Shown here piece by piece: positions 52,925-64,000 of a DNA stretch of 64,000 nt; the stretch's first letter is position 1, and every line of letters starts with the position of its first letter. Source of the DNA: Streptococcus cuniculipharyngis. Lineage in GTDB: Bacteria; Bacillota; Bacilli; Lactobacillales; Streptococcaceae. Both the position numbers and the translations under genes were made by a program. The stretch covers positions 62,001 through 126,000 of the forward strand of contig NZ_VOHL01000001.1 of the NCBI RefSeq assembly GCF_007859195.1, in the 5' to 3' direction. Below the pieces are notes generated by a model. It made no database searches and was not told the DNA's origin. It worked only from the letters and a program-made list of their open reading frames with translations.

Positions 52925-53651
52925 ATGAGTTTAAGTTTTTATTAACAAAGGTACGAATGGCTTTATCAAAGAGGAAACCGTAGGTGGTTGGCTTATTTGG
53001 GTCTTCAGTTGAGGCGTTAGATAGGCCAATTAGGTTGAACTGGCTATCATAGATTGGTGAGCCAGAAGAACCTGAGGTGATAGGAGCGTTAAAAGTGAGA
53101 AAATTTCCTTCAATATTTTTTAGAACCCCGTGACTATCCCAGAGGGTACCAAAGTCCTTATCACCAGGATAACCAACGGTTCGCACAAGTTGTCCTTTCT
53201 TGACAGATTGGATAACTTTTTCATCAGCCATTTTAAGGAATTTGATATGGCTTAGTTGTGGATTTGAACTGATAGGTGTTTGGAGTTTGAGGATTCCCAC
53301 GTCCATGGTTTCATCTTCGGGAATGGCATAGCTTTTAACGGGAAGTTCAACAACTTTGCCGTTTTTATCAAGGACGCGGACGACTGCATTTTTCATCTTA
53401 TCAATGCCTGTGATGACGTGCCGATTGGTGATTAGGGTATCTGCTTGCAAAAAACTTGCAGTACCATAGTTTTTAGGATTGTCCTTGTCATAAACCATGC
53501 CAGTATTACTGTAGCGGCTTTTTTCAATAGCTGTCACTTGGGTTCTAGTGCCCTGACTTTCAGCTGACAGCTGGTCGGTTTTTTTGGAACAAGCCATGAG
53601 GGCTAAACTGCTCAGCAAGATGACAAGGCAGAGAGATAATCGTTTCTTCAT
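52923..53651 (-). CDS. Lipoprotein serine protease, V8/glutamyl-endopeptidase-like
   Basis: 242 aa. A lipoprotein signal peptide ends with LMAC (C21). The trypsin-fold triad is H78 in TNRHVI, D117 in TMDVGIL and S198 in GSSGSP, the order and spacing of V8-type proteases. It should be anchored on the outer face of the membrane. Its preference and target are unknown; it could process extracellular peptides or act in stress quality control. It is transcribed divergently from the ABC genes. Confidence 0.82.
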   Translation of the reverse strand: MKKRLSLCLVILLSSLALMACSKKTDQLSAESQGTRTQVTAIEKSRYSNTGMVYDKDNPKNYGTASFLQADTLITNRHVITGIDKMKNAVVRVLDKNGKVVELPVKSYAIPEDETMDVGILKLQTPISSNPQLSHIKFLKMADEKVIQSVKKGQLVRTVGYPGDKDFGTLWDSHGVLKNIEGNFLTFNAPITSGSSGSPIYDSQFNLIGLSNASTEDPNKPTTYGFLFDKAIRTFVNKNLNS

Positions 53652-53807
53652 GAGTGTGTTCTCCTTTTCATTTTTAGAGGTACTAAGGCAATCCTCTTCT
53701 GAAACTATTATACCATAAATTTGTATGGTTAACTTAAAACAAAATTAAAAACCAAGACGAGAGTTACTTCTTAAGAATGCGCTAACAATATAGGCAGAAT
53801 TATGGTA

Positions 53808-53816
53808 TAATAAAGC
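53808..53816 (+). promoter_or_regulatory. Extended -10 promoter of the ABC operon
   Basis: TGGTATAAT about 34 bases before the ATG, with GGGGGG as the ribosome site. Confidence 0.6.
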
Positions 53817-53849
53817 TATCAATTCATCAGATAATCAGGGGGGTAGCTT

Positions 53850-54686
53850 ATGACAGATGTGATTGTTGTGAAAAACTTGAGCAAAGCTTTTGCTAACGGC
53901 AAGGGAATCAAAAATATCGATTTTACCATTGCAGCAGGCGAAATTTTTGGTTTTTTAGGGCCATCTGGTTCAGGTAAAACAACTACTATCAATATTTTGA
54001 TGGGCTTGTTGGTGGCTGACAGCGGTCAGGCCTTGATTTTTCAGAAAAGTGCTACCCAGTTTGAGGAAGCAGATTATGCGAAAATTGCCCTAGTCAGCGA
54101 TCATAACGGCATGTATGAAAAGATGACTCTCTATGACAATCTGCTTTTTTATTGCAGACATTATGGCTTGCCACAGAAGAGATTGGATAATCTATTACAG
54201 CGGGTGGGCTTATATGACAGTCGTAAAACCGTGGCTGAGAAATTGTCCACGGGGATGAAGCAACGTCTGTTTTTAGTCAGAGCCCTACTAAATACGCCCA
54301 AGGTCCTTTTTTTGGATGAACCAACTTCTGGTCTGGATCCTGCCACATCACGAACCATTCATGAGATTTTGTTGGAACTAAGGGAGCAAGGAACGGCTAT
54401 CTTTTTGACCACCCATGACATGCACGAGGCTAGTTTGCTATGTGACCGCGTGGCTCTCTTGAACCAAGGCAGTTTGGTTGAAGTGGGTAAGCCTAGTGAA
54501 TTAGTTCAAAAATACCATACCAACAAGGTGGTCAAGGTTAGCTATCCTGATGGCAGTGAGCAGCTGGTGGCCTTTGATCGCTTGGCTGACATTGTCAATG
54601 CCCAAGAAGCTCTCTCGATTCATTCTTGTGAGCCGACCTTGGAAGATGTTTTTATTGAATTGACAGGAGGTGGCTTAAATGCTTAG
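53850..54686 (+). CDS. ABC transporter ATP-binding protein
   Basis: 278 aa. Walker A GPSGSGKTT, Q-loop region, signature LSTGMKQRL, Walker B VLFLDEPTSGLDP and H-loop LTTHDMHEA. The C-terminal ~70 residues follow the DrrA/NatA-like exporter pattern (EPTLEDVFIELTGG). The permease is the next gene, overlapping by eight bases. The substrate is unknown. Confidence 0.88.
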   Translation: MTDVIVVKNLSKAFANGKGIKNIDFTIAAGEIFGFLGPSGSGKTTTINILMGLLVADSGQALIFQKSATQFEEADYAKIALVSDHNGMYEKMTLYDNLLFYCRHYGLPQKRLDNLLQRVGLYDSRKTVAEKLSTGMKQRLFLVRALLNTPKVLFLDEPTSGLDPATSRTIHEILLELREQGTAIFLTTHDMHEASLLCDRVALLNQGSLVEVGKPSELVQKYHTNKVVKVSYPDGSEQLVAFDRLADIVNAQEALSIHSCEPTLEDVFIELTGGGLNA

Positions 54687-55398
54687 ACGGTTGACAAATT
54701 TATTATGGCTACGCAAGCAAATCATGATGTCCAACAAAGGGATGCTCTTATCCCTTGTTATCCCATTTTTCTTGCTTTATTTTTATAAATTTATCAATTC
54801 CCGCAATGGTAGTTTGCCGGAAGAGGCCTCCATTTTTTTGACCATGTTCTGCTTGAATTTCTTCTTTAATATTAGTATTGGGATAGTCATTAGCAGTATC
54901 CTGACAGAAGAAAAGGAAAAAGGGAATTTGCGGACCCTGATTTTAACAGGCGTTCGCCCTCTTGAGTATATCCTATCAACTCTAGTTTTTCCTTTCCTTC
55001 ATGCCTTGGTTTTGATTGTGGCTGCACCTCTGGTTTTGGAACTATCGTTGAGCAGAAATTTCATCCCTTATGTCTTGATTACAATCTTGACAGCCTTGCT
55101 GGTCATGCTCATGTACCTTGTGTTGGGCACTTTTTGCAAAAATCAAGTCAACCTACAGGTTTACAGTTTTCCAGTGATGTTGGTCTGTATGATGCTACCT
55201 AATCTAGTAGTCTTGTTTCCAGCCGCCAAGTGGCTAGTAGACCTTAGTTTCATGGGGCTTTATAGCAAACTTTTTTATGACTGGCAGAACTTTAGCTGGG
55301 CTAGTAGCTGGTTTCAAGTTCTCGCTTTTCTGGTTTGGACAGCCTTGCTTGTTTATGTCAGCATTCGGCGAGTCAAACAGTTAAAATCATTGGCTTAA
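54679..55398 (+). CDS. ABC-2 type transporter permease
   Basis: 239 aa with six predicted membrane helices and the ILTEEKEKGNLRTL segment characteristic of ABC-2 permeases. It pairs with the preceding ATPase, probably as (ATPase)2(permease)2, and exports a drug, lipid or peptide; the substrate cannot be read from the sequence. Confidence 0.85.
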   Translation: MLRRLTNLLWLRKQIMMSNKGMLLSLVIPFFLLYFYKFINSRNGSLPEEASIFLTMFCLNFFFNISIGIVISSILTEEKEKGNLRTLILTGVRPLEYILSTLVFPFLHALVLIVAAPLVLELSLSRNFIPYVLITILTALLVMLMYLVLGTFCKNQVNLQVYSFPVMLVCMMLPNLVVLFPAAKWLVDLSFMGLYSKLFYDWQNFSWASSWFQVLAFLVWTALLVYVSIRRVKQLKSLA

Positions 55399-55400
55399 TC

Positions 55401-55420
55401 AAAGGGCGAAAGCCCTTTTT
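55401..55420 (+). terminator. Terminator of the ABC operon
   Basis: AAAGGGC GAAA GCCCTTTTT. Confidence 0.88.
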
Positions 55421-55514
55421 AGCTTGTTGAGGAGAGATTTTATAGTTAGTAGTCGCATTTTTTTGGCTTTTATATTACAATAAAAAGGATAATACTAAAG
55501 AGAAACTGTGAGTC

Positions 55515-56390
55515 ATGAAAGAAGTCTTAGGTGTGGGTCAGGCCCACAGTAAAATTATTTTAATGGGTGAGCATGCCGTTGTCTATGGCTATCCAGCCCT
55601 GGCCTTGCCCTTGGCTGATATTAGGGTGACCTGTCAGGTCAAGGCTGGTCAGCCGAAAACTCATCAGACGGATGATACCCTTGCTCATGCGATAAATTTG
55701 GCCAAAAACCATTTGGGTCAAGCTGCCTATCCCTTATCTTATACGATTGAGTCCCAAGTCCCCAGACAGCGGGGAATGGGTTCGTCGGCAGCTGTCAGTT
55801 TGGCAGCCATCCGAGCAGTTTTTGATTATTTTGATGCTGATTTAGCGGATGACCTTTTAAGAGATTTAGCCAATCAGGCTGAGCGGGTGGCCCATAGCAA
55901 TCCGAGTGGTCTGGATGTTCGCACCTGTATGAGTAATCAAGCCATTAAATATATCAGGAACAAAGGATTTGAGCCACTTCACTTGAATTTGGGGGCCTAT
56001 TTGGTCATTGCTGATACAGGGATTCATGGCCAGACCAAGGAAGCTGTTCAAAAGATAGCCGATTTGGGCCAGCAGGCGGAACAGCTGTTAGCCGATTTGG
56101 GTCAATTAACGCTGGCAGCCGAAGAAGCCATTGCTCAAAAAGATTTATCCAGCCTAGGCCAAGGAATGACCCAGGCCCATTATAAATTGGCAGAGTTGGG
56201 GGTCTCTTGTCTGGAAGCGGATACCTTGGTAGCAACTGCTTTGGAAGCGGGAGCATTGGGAGCCAAGATGAGCGGGGGAGGTCTAGGTGGTTGCATCATT
56301 GCCTTAGTGGCTAATCCCCAGCAAGTTGCAGACATTAGTCAATTATTAAAAGAAAAAGGAGCCCAGCAAACATGGATTCGAGAACTGTAA
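55515..56390 (+). CDS. mvk: Mevalonate kinase
   Basis: 291 aa, GHMP kinase. ATP loop PRQRGMGSSAAVS (about 84-96), GEHAVVYG near the N-terminus and the C-terminal GALGAKMSGGGLGGC. It phosphorylates mevalonate to 5-phosphomevalonate. First gene of a tight four-gene operon; overlaps mvaD by 19 bases. In streptococci this enzyme is feedback-inhibited by diphosphomevalonate (established for pneumococcus). Confidence 0.93.
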   Translation: MKEVLGVGQAHSKIILMGEHAVVYGYPALALPLADIRVTCQVKAGQPKTHQTDDTLAHAINLAKNHLGQAAYPLSYTIESQVPRQRGMGSSAAVSLAAIRAVFDYFDADLADDLLRDLANQAERVAHSNPSGLDVRTCMSNQAIKYIRNKGFEPLHLNLGAYLVIADTGIHGQTKEAVQKIADLGQQAEQLLADLGQLTLAAEEAIAQKDLSSLGQGMTQAHYKLAELGVSCLEADTLVATALEAGALGAKMSGGGLGGCIIALVANPQQVADISQLLKEKGAQQTWIREL

Positions 56391-57308
56391 GCGTCAAATC
56401 TTATGCCAATATTGCCATTATTAAATATTGGGGCAAGGCAGACGCAGCAAAAATGGTGCCAGCAACGAGTAGCATTTCGCTGACGCTAGAAAATATGTTC
56501 ACCGAAACACGCCTAACCGGCCTAGCAGCAGGTGCTAGTCAGGATGAATTCTACATTGACGGTCGCTTACAAAGCCCTGATGAGCATGCTAAAATGAGTA
56601 AGATTATTGATCGTTTTCGTCAGGACAAGACTGCCTTTGTTCGGATTGATACGTCAAATAATATGCCAACGGCAGCAGGTTTGTCTTCCAGTTCGAGTGG
56701 CTTGTCAGCCTTGGTTATGGCTTGCAATGATTTTTTTGAGACGGGCTTGAGTCGCTCAGCATTGGCTCAGGAGGCGAAATTTGCCTCAGGGTCTTCCGCT
56801 CGCAGTTTCTTTGGCCCCTTGTCAGCTTGGGATAAGGACAGCGGTGAGATTTATCCTGTGAAGACCGATTTGAAACTAGCCATGATTATGCTGGTTTTGA
56901 ATGATCAGCAAAAGGCTATTTCTAGTCGTGATGGCATGAAACGCTGTTGGGAGACGTCAACTAGCTTTGGCGATTGGGTGGCCCAATCTGAAAAAGATTA
57001 TGCTGCCATGCTAGCTCATTTAGCCGACAATGATTTTAGGCAGGTTGGTGAGTTGACCGAACAAAATGCTCTAGCCATGCACGCAACAACCCTAACTGCC
57101 AGCCCAGCATTTTCTTACTTGACGGAGCAGTCTTATCAGGCCATGGATTTTGTTCGTTCCCTTCGTGAGCAGGGCTACCAGTGCTACTTTACCATGGATG
57201 CTGGGCCTAATGTCAAGGTCTTATGTTTGGAAAGCGATTTGGCTGACTTGGTTCCCATTTTTGAACAATCTTATCGTGTGATTGTCTCTAAAACAAAGGA
57301 TCTGCCCC

Positions 57309-57316
<8 letters not shown>
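56372..57316 (+). CDS. mvaD: Diphosphomevalonate decarboxylase
   Basis: 314 aa, GHMP fold. N-terminal NIAIIKYWGK is the family signature; NNMPTAAGLSSSSSG is the ATP-binding loop. It makes isopentenyl diphosphate from diphosphomevalonate. It overlaps mvk upstream and pmvK downstream, implying translational coupling. Confidence 0.94.
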
Positions 57317-59300
<1,984 letters not shown>

Positions 59301-59302
<2 letters not shown>

Positions 59303-59328
59303 AAGACTGAGTAACTACTCAGTCTTTT
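59301..59328 (+). terminator. Terminator of the mevalonate operon
   Basis: AAAAGACTGAGTA and its complement, ending in TTTT. Confidence 0.88.
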
Positions 59329-59361
59329 CGTATTAAGAGTAAGCTTTATTGAGAATATCAA

Positions 59362-59688
59362 TTATTTTAAGAGTTGAAGAATTGCCAGCACTTTTTGCTG
59401 TCTTTCGTCTTGGCTTAAATCTGATAAGCTATTGAGCAGTTCGTCAACTAAAGGGAAATCAGTGAGTTTTTCAAATTCAAAAAAATCTGAGTAGCTGATA
59501 TTCAAGGTATCCATGATTTTTTCCAATGTATCAATCTTGGGGCTGAAACGATAATTTTCTAGTTTGTTGATGTATTTTATATCAAGGTCTGATTCTAAAG
59601 ACAGTTGTTCTTGAGTCAGACCTTTCTTTTTTCTCAGTTGTTTGATACGATTGGCGACAAAATAGGTTAAATTGTTTGATTCTTTCAT
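59362..59688 (-). CDS. XRE-family transcriptional regulator
   Basis: 108 aa. Residues about 10-66 form an HTH_3 domain (RIKQLRKKKGLTQEQLS, IKYINKLEN); the tail may mediate dimerisation. It is divergent from the lipoprotein gene with about 120 bases between, so it may control that gene and itself. No operator could be picked out with certainty. Confidence 0.82.
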   Translation of the reverse strand: MKESNNLTYFVANRIKQLRKKKGLTQEQLSLESDLDIKYINKLENYRFSPKIDTLEKIMDTLNISYSDFFEFEKLTDFPLVDELLNSLSDLSQDERQQKVLAILQLLK

Positions 59689-59808
59689 GGTATGTTCCTT
59701 CTAAGGATAGAATAGCATTTTAGAATACTAAAATCAGTTCATTATAAAGAATTAAGTTGCTTTTAATGAACTTTTGTTATATACTAGAAACATAGGAGGA
59801 TTTATATT

Positions 59809-60780
59809 ATGAAAAACTATAAGAAAATTGCTTTAATGACGCTAGCTGGCTTATTATTTTTATCTGCTTGTGGAACAACCACCAATAAGTCTAAGACTTC
59901 AACATCAGAAACAAGTAAAACCAGTCAAAGTTCAGAAACAACATCATCTGAACCACAATCTGTTGAATTCTTTGCGGATGGGGAGTATGAAGTTGGGACT
60001 GATATTCAACCTGGTAGCTATTATGCTGTATTAACTGAGTTTGAATCAGATAAAGACTATGCTTATATCAACTTTAAGTATGGAACTGACTTTGATAATC
60101 AAGATAATTATGAATATGAAGAGTTAAAAAAAGTTGGAAAGATTTATAAAGTGACACTGAAGAAGGGAATGAAACTCAGATTCAATGATCCCTATGACGG
60201 CGTATCTAGTTGGAATATGACTTTGTTTACGGCTGAAGATTATAAAGAATATCAAAAATCTGAGCAAAAGGAAAGCAAAACTAATAGCTCAGAGTCATCG
60301 TCGAGTTCTAGCAGCAGTGAATCTAGTACAGAAAGCTCTACATCGTCAGAGTCTTCATCGTCTTCAACTGCGTCAGATAGTTCAAGTACAGAAGTGAGTG
60401 CTAGTAGTTCAGGAACGATTTACTCAGACTCTTATATAGAAGTTAGCAAAAATAAGGGCTTGCTTTCAATAAAGAACCTTTCTGGGCAAGATATTCTTCT
60501 TGATGGACAAGCCACATTTAACCAAACTAAGGAAATCAATATGTATTCATTTGGTTATATCGGAGATGTCAAGACTGGCGGTACCAAGACAGAAAATATT
60601 TCAACAGTTACCTTGATGAATGAAGGTGAGCCAGGTGATACTGAAGATGGAGAAACTTTGGGTGGCGATAAAACATTCAAACATAAAATGAAAGCTGGTG
60701 AAACGATTACATGGAGTGGCGAAATAAAAGATAAGGACTATAATACTTTGTCGCAAATTACATTTGACATTACCTATTAG
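59809..60780 (+). CDS. Two-domain surface lipoprotein with Ser-rich linker
   Basis: 323 aa. Lipobox LSAC (C21). Residues about 45-140 form a domain with FADGEYEVGTDIQPGSYYA, a pattern found in many Firmicute surface lipoproteins. A linker of almost only Ser, Thr and Glu follows (about 155-205), then a C-terminal beta-rich domain with no family I recognise. The GGAGGA ribosome site is strong. Codon use is AT-rich. The ligand is unknown. Confidence 0.75.
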   Translation: MKNYKKIALMTLAGLLFLSACGTTTNKSKTSTSETSKTSQSSETTSSEPQSVEFFADGEYEVGTDIQPGSYYAVLTEFESDKDYAYINFKYGTDFDNQDNYEYEELKKVGKIYKVTLKKGMKLRFNDPYDGVSSWNMTLFTAEDYKEYQKSEQKESKTNSSESSSSSSSSESSTESSTSSESSSSSTASDSSSTEVSASSSGTIYSDSYIEVSKNKGLLSIKNLSGQDILLDGQATFNQTKEINMYSFGYIGDVKTGGTKTENISTVTLMNEGEPGDTEDGETLGGDKTFKHKMKAGETITWSGEIKDKDYNTLSQITFDITY

Positions 60781-60787
60781 TTAATAT

Positions 60788-60832
60788 AAAAATTCTCCTA
60801 TGTCTAAATCAACTAGGCATAGGAGAATTTTT
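60788..60832. terminator. Bidirectional terminator between the lipoprotein gene and mvaA
   Basis: AAAATTCTCCTATG pairs with CATAGGAGAATTTTT over a 15-base loop. Confidence 0.85.
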
Positions 60833-60838
60833 GTTATA

Positions 60839-62116
60839 CTATCCATTATTTCTAAGGTCAGTTAGAATTTTTTGAGCAGTAGCCAAATTCATGTGTTGTT
60901 CTTGAAGCAGGGCTTGTACCAGTGGGCCTGTTTCATGCTCTTCGGCACCTGCTAAGAGGGCCAGGGATTTGGCATGGAGTTTCATGTGTCCTGACTGAAT
61001 GCCAGTACTAACTAGAGCCTTGAGAGCAGCAAAATTTTGTGCTAATCCGATAGAAACTAGCAACTTTGCTAGGGTCTTGGCATCGGGGTTTCCGAGAATG
61101 TCATGGGCCAGTTGAACACTTGGATTGAGCCCAATAGAGCCTCCCTTGCTAGCAGCAGGCATAGGTAGGGTTAATTCCCCTAAAACCTGCTCTTTTTCTG
61201 GACAATAGGTCCATGTGGTCAAGCCCTGATAGCTCCCGTGGCGACTAGCATAGGCATGTCCTCCTGCCTCAATGGCTCGCCAATCGTTGCCTAAGGCTAG
61301 GCTAGCTGCATCAATACCGTTAAAAATCCCCTTGTTGTGGGTGCTAGCCCGGTAAGGGTCAATTTTGGCAAATTGGCTGGCCAAAACTAGCTTATCGGCT
61401 AAGTGGCGAGCTTCTTTTTTATCTCGACTGAGAAAACGTAAATCAATGGCACACTTGGCAGTGACCAAGGACTCGGTAGCATAATTGGACAAGATGGCCA
61501 TGAGACTTTTGGCCTGACTGATTTGTTCCAGAGGGAATTTTAGAGCCTCCATCATGGTATTGACCATGTTGGCTCCCATGGCTTCCTGGGTATCTACCTT
61601 GACAAAAACGGCCAGAAAATTAGCCTGATCTTGATAGGTTTTTACCTCTAAATCACGCGCCCCGCCTCCTCTTTTAACAATAGAAGGATAGGCCTGATTG
61701 GCTAGGTCAAGCAGGTCTTCTTTTTGTGCCAAAATGTTTTGACGGGCTTGTTCCAAGTCAGAAACGTCGTAGAGAATAACCTGACCAATCATTTGACGTT
61801 GGTGAATGGTCGTCGTAAAACCACCAGAACGCTTGATAATCTTGCTCGCAAAGCTAGCGGCCGCCACCACTGATGGTTCTTCCGTCACAAAGGGCAGGTG
61901 GTAGAGCTGACCATCAACCAAGACATCAGGAACCAGACTAAAGGGCAGGCTAAATCGTCCTAAGACATGCTCGGCCATTTGATTGGCGATAGCTAGGGGG
62001 AGTTGTTGGTCTGCTTGTAAAATAGCAGAGCTTTGGTCAGACAGGGGGAGTCCTTGAAGGAGCTCTCGTCTTTCTTCAGGTGTTTTTTTGGCAAAGCCAG
62101 TCCAATTAATTGTCAT
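60839..62116 (-). CDS. mvaA: Hydroxymethylglutaryl-CoA reductase, class II
   Basis: 425 aa. It reduces HMG-CoA to mevalonate with NADPH. Class II features: GRFSLPFSLVPDVLVDG, the QEAMGANMVN nucleotide segment, the catalytic lysine region and the C-terminal histidine region (LHAKSLALLAG). It overlaps mvaS by 11 bases and follows it on the same transcript. Confidence 0.93.
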   Translation of the reverse strand: MTINWTGFAKKTPEERRELLQGLPLSDQSSAILQADQQLPLAIANQMAEHVLGRFSLPFSLVPDVLVDGQLYHLPFVTEEPSVVAAASFASKIIKRSGGFTTTIHQRQMIGQVILYDVSDLEQARQNILAQKEDLLDLANQAYPSIVKRGGGARDLEVKTYQDQANFLAVFVKVDTQEAMGANMVNTMMEALKFPLEQISQAKSLMAILSNYATESLVTAKCAIDLRFLSRDKKEARHLADKLVLASQFAKIDPYRASTHNKGIFNGIDAASLALGNDWRAIEAGGHAYASRHGSYQGLTTWTYCPEKEQVLGELTLPMPAASKGGSIGLNPSVQLAHDILGNPDAKTLAKLLVSIGLAQNFAALKALVSTGIQSGHMKLHAKSLALLAGAEEHETGPLVQALLQEQHMNLATAQKILTDLRNNG

Positions 62117-63287
62117 TCCTGCTCACCTTACTATATTGTCGCTGATGTTCTTTGATACCAGTTAGGCGAAAGGCGTTGCTGGCATAATGAGCAAACTCCC
62201 TGCTTCCAGTTTCATCGAGCTTAGTTTCTTCAAAGAAGAGGGTTTCGTATTGGGCAACGGTCAAGGTTTGTCGCTGGTCCAAACTAGCCTGGCGCTGAGT
62301 TTGGAGTTGTTGGTCAAAATCAGGCATCAACTTGAGACTGAAAATTTCTGAGACCGCTCCGCTCCCATAACTGAAGAGACCAATCTGATCACCAGCCTTG
62401 AGGGTTTTAGCATTCTCCAAGAGTGAGAGTAGGCCCAAATAGAGGGAACCTGTGTAGATATTGCCGACCTGTTTACTATAGGTGATCGAATGGGCAAAAT
62501 TGTCCAGTAGTTGCTCTTTTTTCTCCTCACTAATTCCCTTGTTGATGAGTTTGTTTAGCCCCTTGAGGGCCAATTTAGGGAAGGGGAGATGGAAACAAAA
62601 GGCGGCAAAATCTGTCAACTCCTTACCAGAACGTTTCTGATATTCAGCCCAGGTTGTGGTTAAGGAATCTAAATACTGCTTGGTCGAATACATGCCGTTA
62701 ACAAAGGGAGTTTCAGAATAGTTTGGTCGCCAAAAGTCCATAATGTCACGGGTTTGAGCGACATTGTCATCCTGAAAAGCTAGCAGGCGTGGGTTTGATG
62801 TGATGAGCATGGCCAGACTACCAGCCCCTTGGGTGGACTCGCCAGCAGAGCCAATACCATATTTGGCGATGTCGCTAGCAAGGACCAGAACACGTGATTG
62901 AGGGGATTTTTCAACATGGAGTTTGGCATAGTTCAAGGCAGCCGTGGCACTATAACAGGCTTCCTTGACTTCAAAACTCCGTGCAAAGGGCTGAATGTCA
63001 AGCAGGGAATGAACATAGACCGCCGCCGCCTTACTTTGGTCCACACTGGACTCAGTTGCAACGATAACCATGTCAATGGCAGCCTTGTCTTCTTCTGTTA
63101 GAATGTCCTGAGCTGCACTGGCAGCTAGCGTGATGATGTCCTCTGTAATTGGGGCAATGCTGAGGGCATCAAGCAAGAGTCCCTCACTGTACTTATTAGG
63201 GTCAACGCCACGAGCTTGTGCCAAATCAGCCATTTTTAATTGATACTTGGGGGTGGCAAATCCCATTTTATCAATTCCGATCATCAT
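62106..63287 (-). CDS. mvaS: Hydroxymethylglutaryl-CoA synthase
   Basis: 393 aa. It condenses acetoacetyl-CoA with acetyl-CoA, the first committed step of the mevalonate route. The catalytic cysteine is in EVKEACYSATAAL; ATESSVDQSKAAAVYVH, GAGSLAML and SYGSGAVSE are family segments. MIGIDKMGFATP is the family N-terminus, and the start may be 63284 or 63287. First gene of mvaS-mvaA. Confidence 0.94.
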   Translation of the reverse strand: MMIGIDKMGFATPKYQLKMADLAQARGVDPNKYSEGLLLDALSIAPITEDIITLAASAAQDILTEEDKAAIDMVIVATESSVDQSKAAAVYVHSLLDIQPFARSFEVKEACYSATAALNYAKLHVEKSPQSRVLVLASDIAKYGIGSAGESTQGAGSLAMLITSNPRLLAFQDDNVAQTRDIMDFWRPNYSETPFVNGMYSTKQYLDSLTTTWAEYQKRSGKELTDFAAFCFHLPFPKLALKGLNKLINKGISEEKKEQLLDNFAHSITYSKQVGNIYTGSLYLGLLSLLENAKTLKAGDQIGLFSYGSGAVSEIFSLKLMPDFDQQLQTQRQASLDQRQTLTVAQYETLFFEETKLDETGSREFAHYASNAFRLTGIKEHQRQYSKVSRNDN

Positions 63288-63497
63288 AAATCTTTTCTCC
63301 TGTCTTATCGAGTGCCTAACATACTTTGATGATGGTAAGCATTCTATGATATCGTTCTTATTCTAACATAAAAAAAGCAATTTGCCATTGAAAAAACTTA
63401 TTCGGACTCTGTGGTAGGGAGATAGTTTTTTTACTGGATTTTTTAGGACATTTTCGGTAAAATAACTAAAAATACTAGAAGAACAGGTGGGGTTGAG

Positions 63498-64000
63498 ATG
63501 ACAAGAGCAGATGAGCTATTTAAGGCTAATATTGAGCAGATTATGACCGAAGGGGTCTTTAGCCAGCAAGCTCGTCCCAAATATAAGGATGGTCGTGTCG
63601 CCAATTCAAAATACCTGACTGGGGTTTTTGCGACCTATGACTTGTCAAAAGGAGATTTTCCCATCACAACCTTGCGGCCTATTCCGATAAAATCAGCCAT
63701 CAAGGAGATTTTTTGGATTTATCAAGACCAGAGTAATGACCTTTCCATTCTCAATGACAAATATGGTGTCAAGTATTGGAATGATTGGGAAGTTGGTCAA
63801 ACAGGAACCATCGGTTTACGTTACGGTGCCATTGTCAAAAAACATGACATCATCGGAAAATTATTAAAGCAACTTGAGGAGAATCCTTGGAATCGTCGCA
63901 ATGTTATCTCGCTTTGGGACTACGAGGCCTTTGACAGTTCAGAAGGTCTTTTACCGTGCGCTTTTCAGACCATGTTTGATGTTCGTCAGGTCGGGGAGCA
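63498..64000 (+). CDS. thyA: Thymidylate synthase, 3' end beyond the window
   Basis: The first 167 codons are present. It makes dTMP from dUMP with methylene-tetrahydrofolate. The active-site cysteine is in [13 protein letters not shown], the streptococcal variant of the motif; [16 protein letters not shown] and RRNVISLWD are family segments. The 210 bases between mvaS and this gene hold TAAAAT and GGTGGGG (ribosome site) but no other recognisable feature. Confidence 0.95.
   Translation, partial: MTRADELFKANIEQIMTEGVFSQQARPKYKDGRVANSKYLTGVFATYDLSKGDFPITTLRPIPIKSAIKEIFWIYQDQSNDLSILNDKYGVKYWNDWEVGQTGTIGLRYGAIVKKHDIIGKLLKQLEENPWNRRNVISLWDYEAFDSSEGLLPCAFQTMFDVRQVGE

Overview
This 64 kb window is a chromosomal segment of a low-GC Firmicute and almost certainly a Streptococcus. 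The gene neighbourhoods fit that genus: fRMsr-dnaX-DUF3272-birA-SMK box-metK; atpEBFHAGDC led by the c subunit and followed by DUF1146, murA, epuA and endA; a T-box before pheS-GNAT-pheT; a mevalonate pathway; a DpnII-type cassette; and a glycogen operon next to the ATP synthase operon, a linkage I recall from the mutans group. The species cannot be fixed from the sequence alone. No rRNA, tRNA or CRISPR array was seen.

Layout. 1-13.7 kb is core: gapN (5' truncated), a wall-polysaccharide deacetylase, a DEAD-box helicase, udk, fRMsr, dnaX, birA, metK under an SMK riboswitch, murZ, pepS and obgE, plus two small genes of 43 and 49 codons. 13.8-17.2 kb is an AT-rich accessory island: a secreted LysM/YeeF-type nuclease toxin gene now broken in at least three places, followed by an intact immunity-like gene. 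17.4-19.9 kb is a three-gene flavinylation/electron-transfer operon (FMN-binding lipid-side protein, ApbE, ferric-reductase-like flavocytochrome). 20.1-33.5 kb is ligA-dgkB-pulA followed by glgBCDAP, with its own promoter and an attenuator-like leader. 33.6-42.6 kb is the F-ATPase operon, then DUF1146-murA-epuA-endA.

42.65-45.3 kb is the most unusual stretch. A 1,310-bp IS3-family element with a 3-bp target duplication sits in the loop of the endA terminator. Beside it lies a decaying class II bacteriocin cluster on the minus strand: a garvicin Q-like peptide, an enterocin-A-type immunity protein, a second double-glycine peptide, a small membrane protein interrupted at an A10 tract, and a third double-glycine peptide interrupted by TGA. 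A ComE/BlpR-like double box lies upstream. 45.4-49.7 kb is the T-box-controlled pheS-GNAT-pheT. 49.7-52.9 kb is a four-gene GATC restriction-modification cassette (two methylases, two endonucleases) of the SsuDAT1I type with a leaderless first gene.

52.9-64 kb holds a V8-like lipoprotein protease, an ABC exporter, the mevalonate genes (mvk-mvaD-pmvK-fni on plus, mvaA-mvaS on minus), an XRE regulator divergent from a lipoprotein, and the start of thyA.

Functional links: glg genes store and release glucose; the F-ATPase exports protons at low pH; murZ, murA, the deacetylase and possibly the small membrane proteins serve the envelope; MvaS/MvaA plus the four-gene operon make isopentenyl diphosphate from acetyl-CoA units. 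The LysM toxin, the bacteriocins and the R-M cassette are the competition and defence accessories, and two of these three are visibly decaying.
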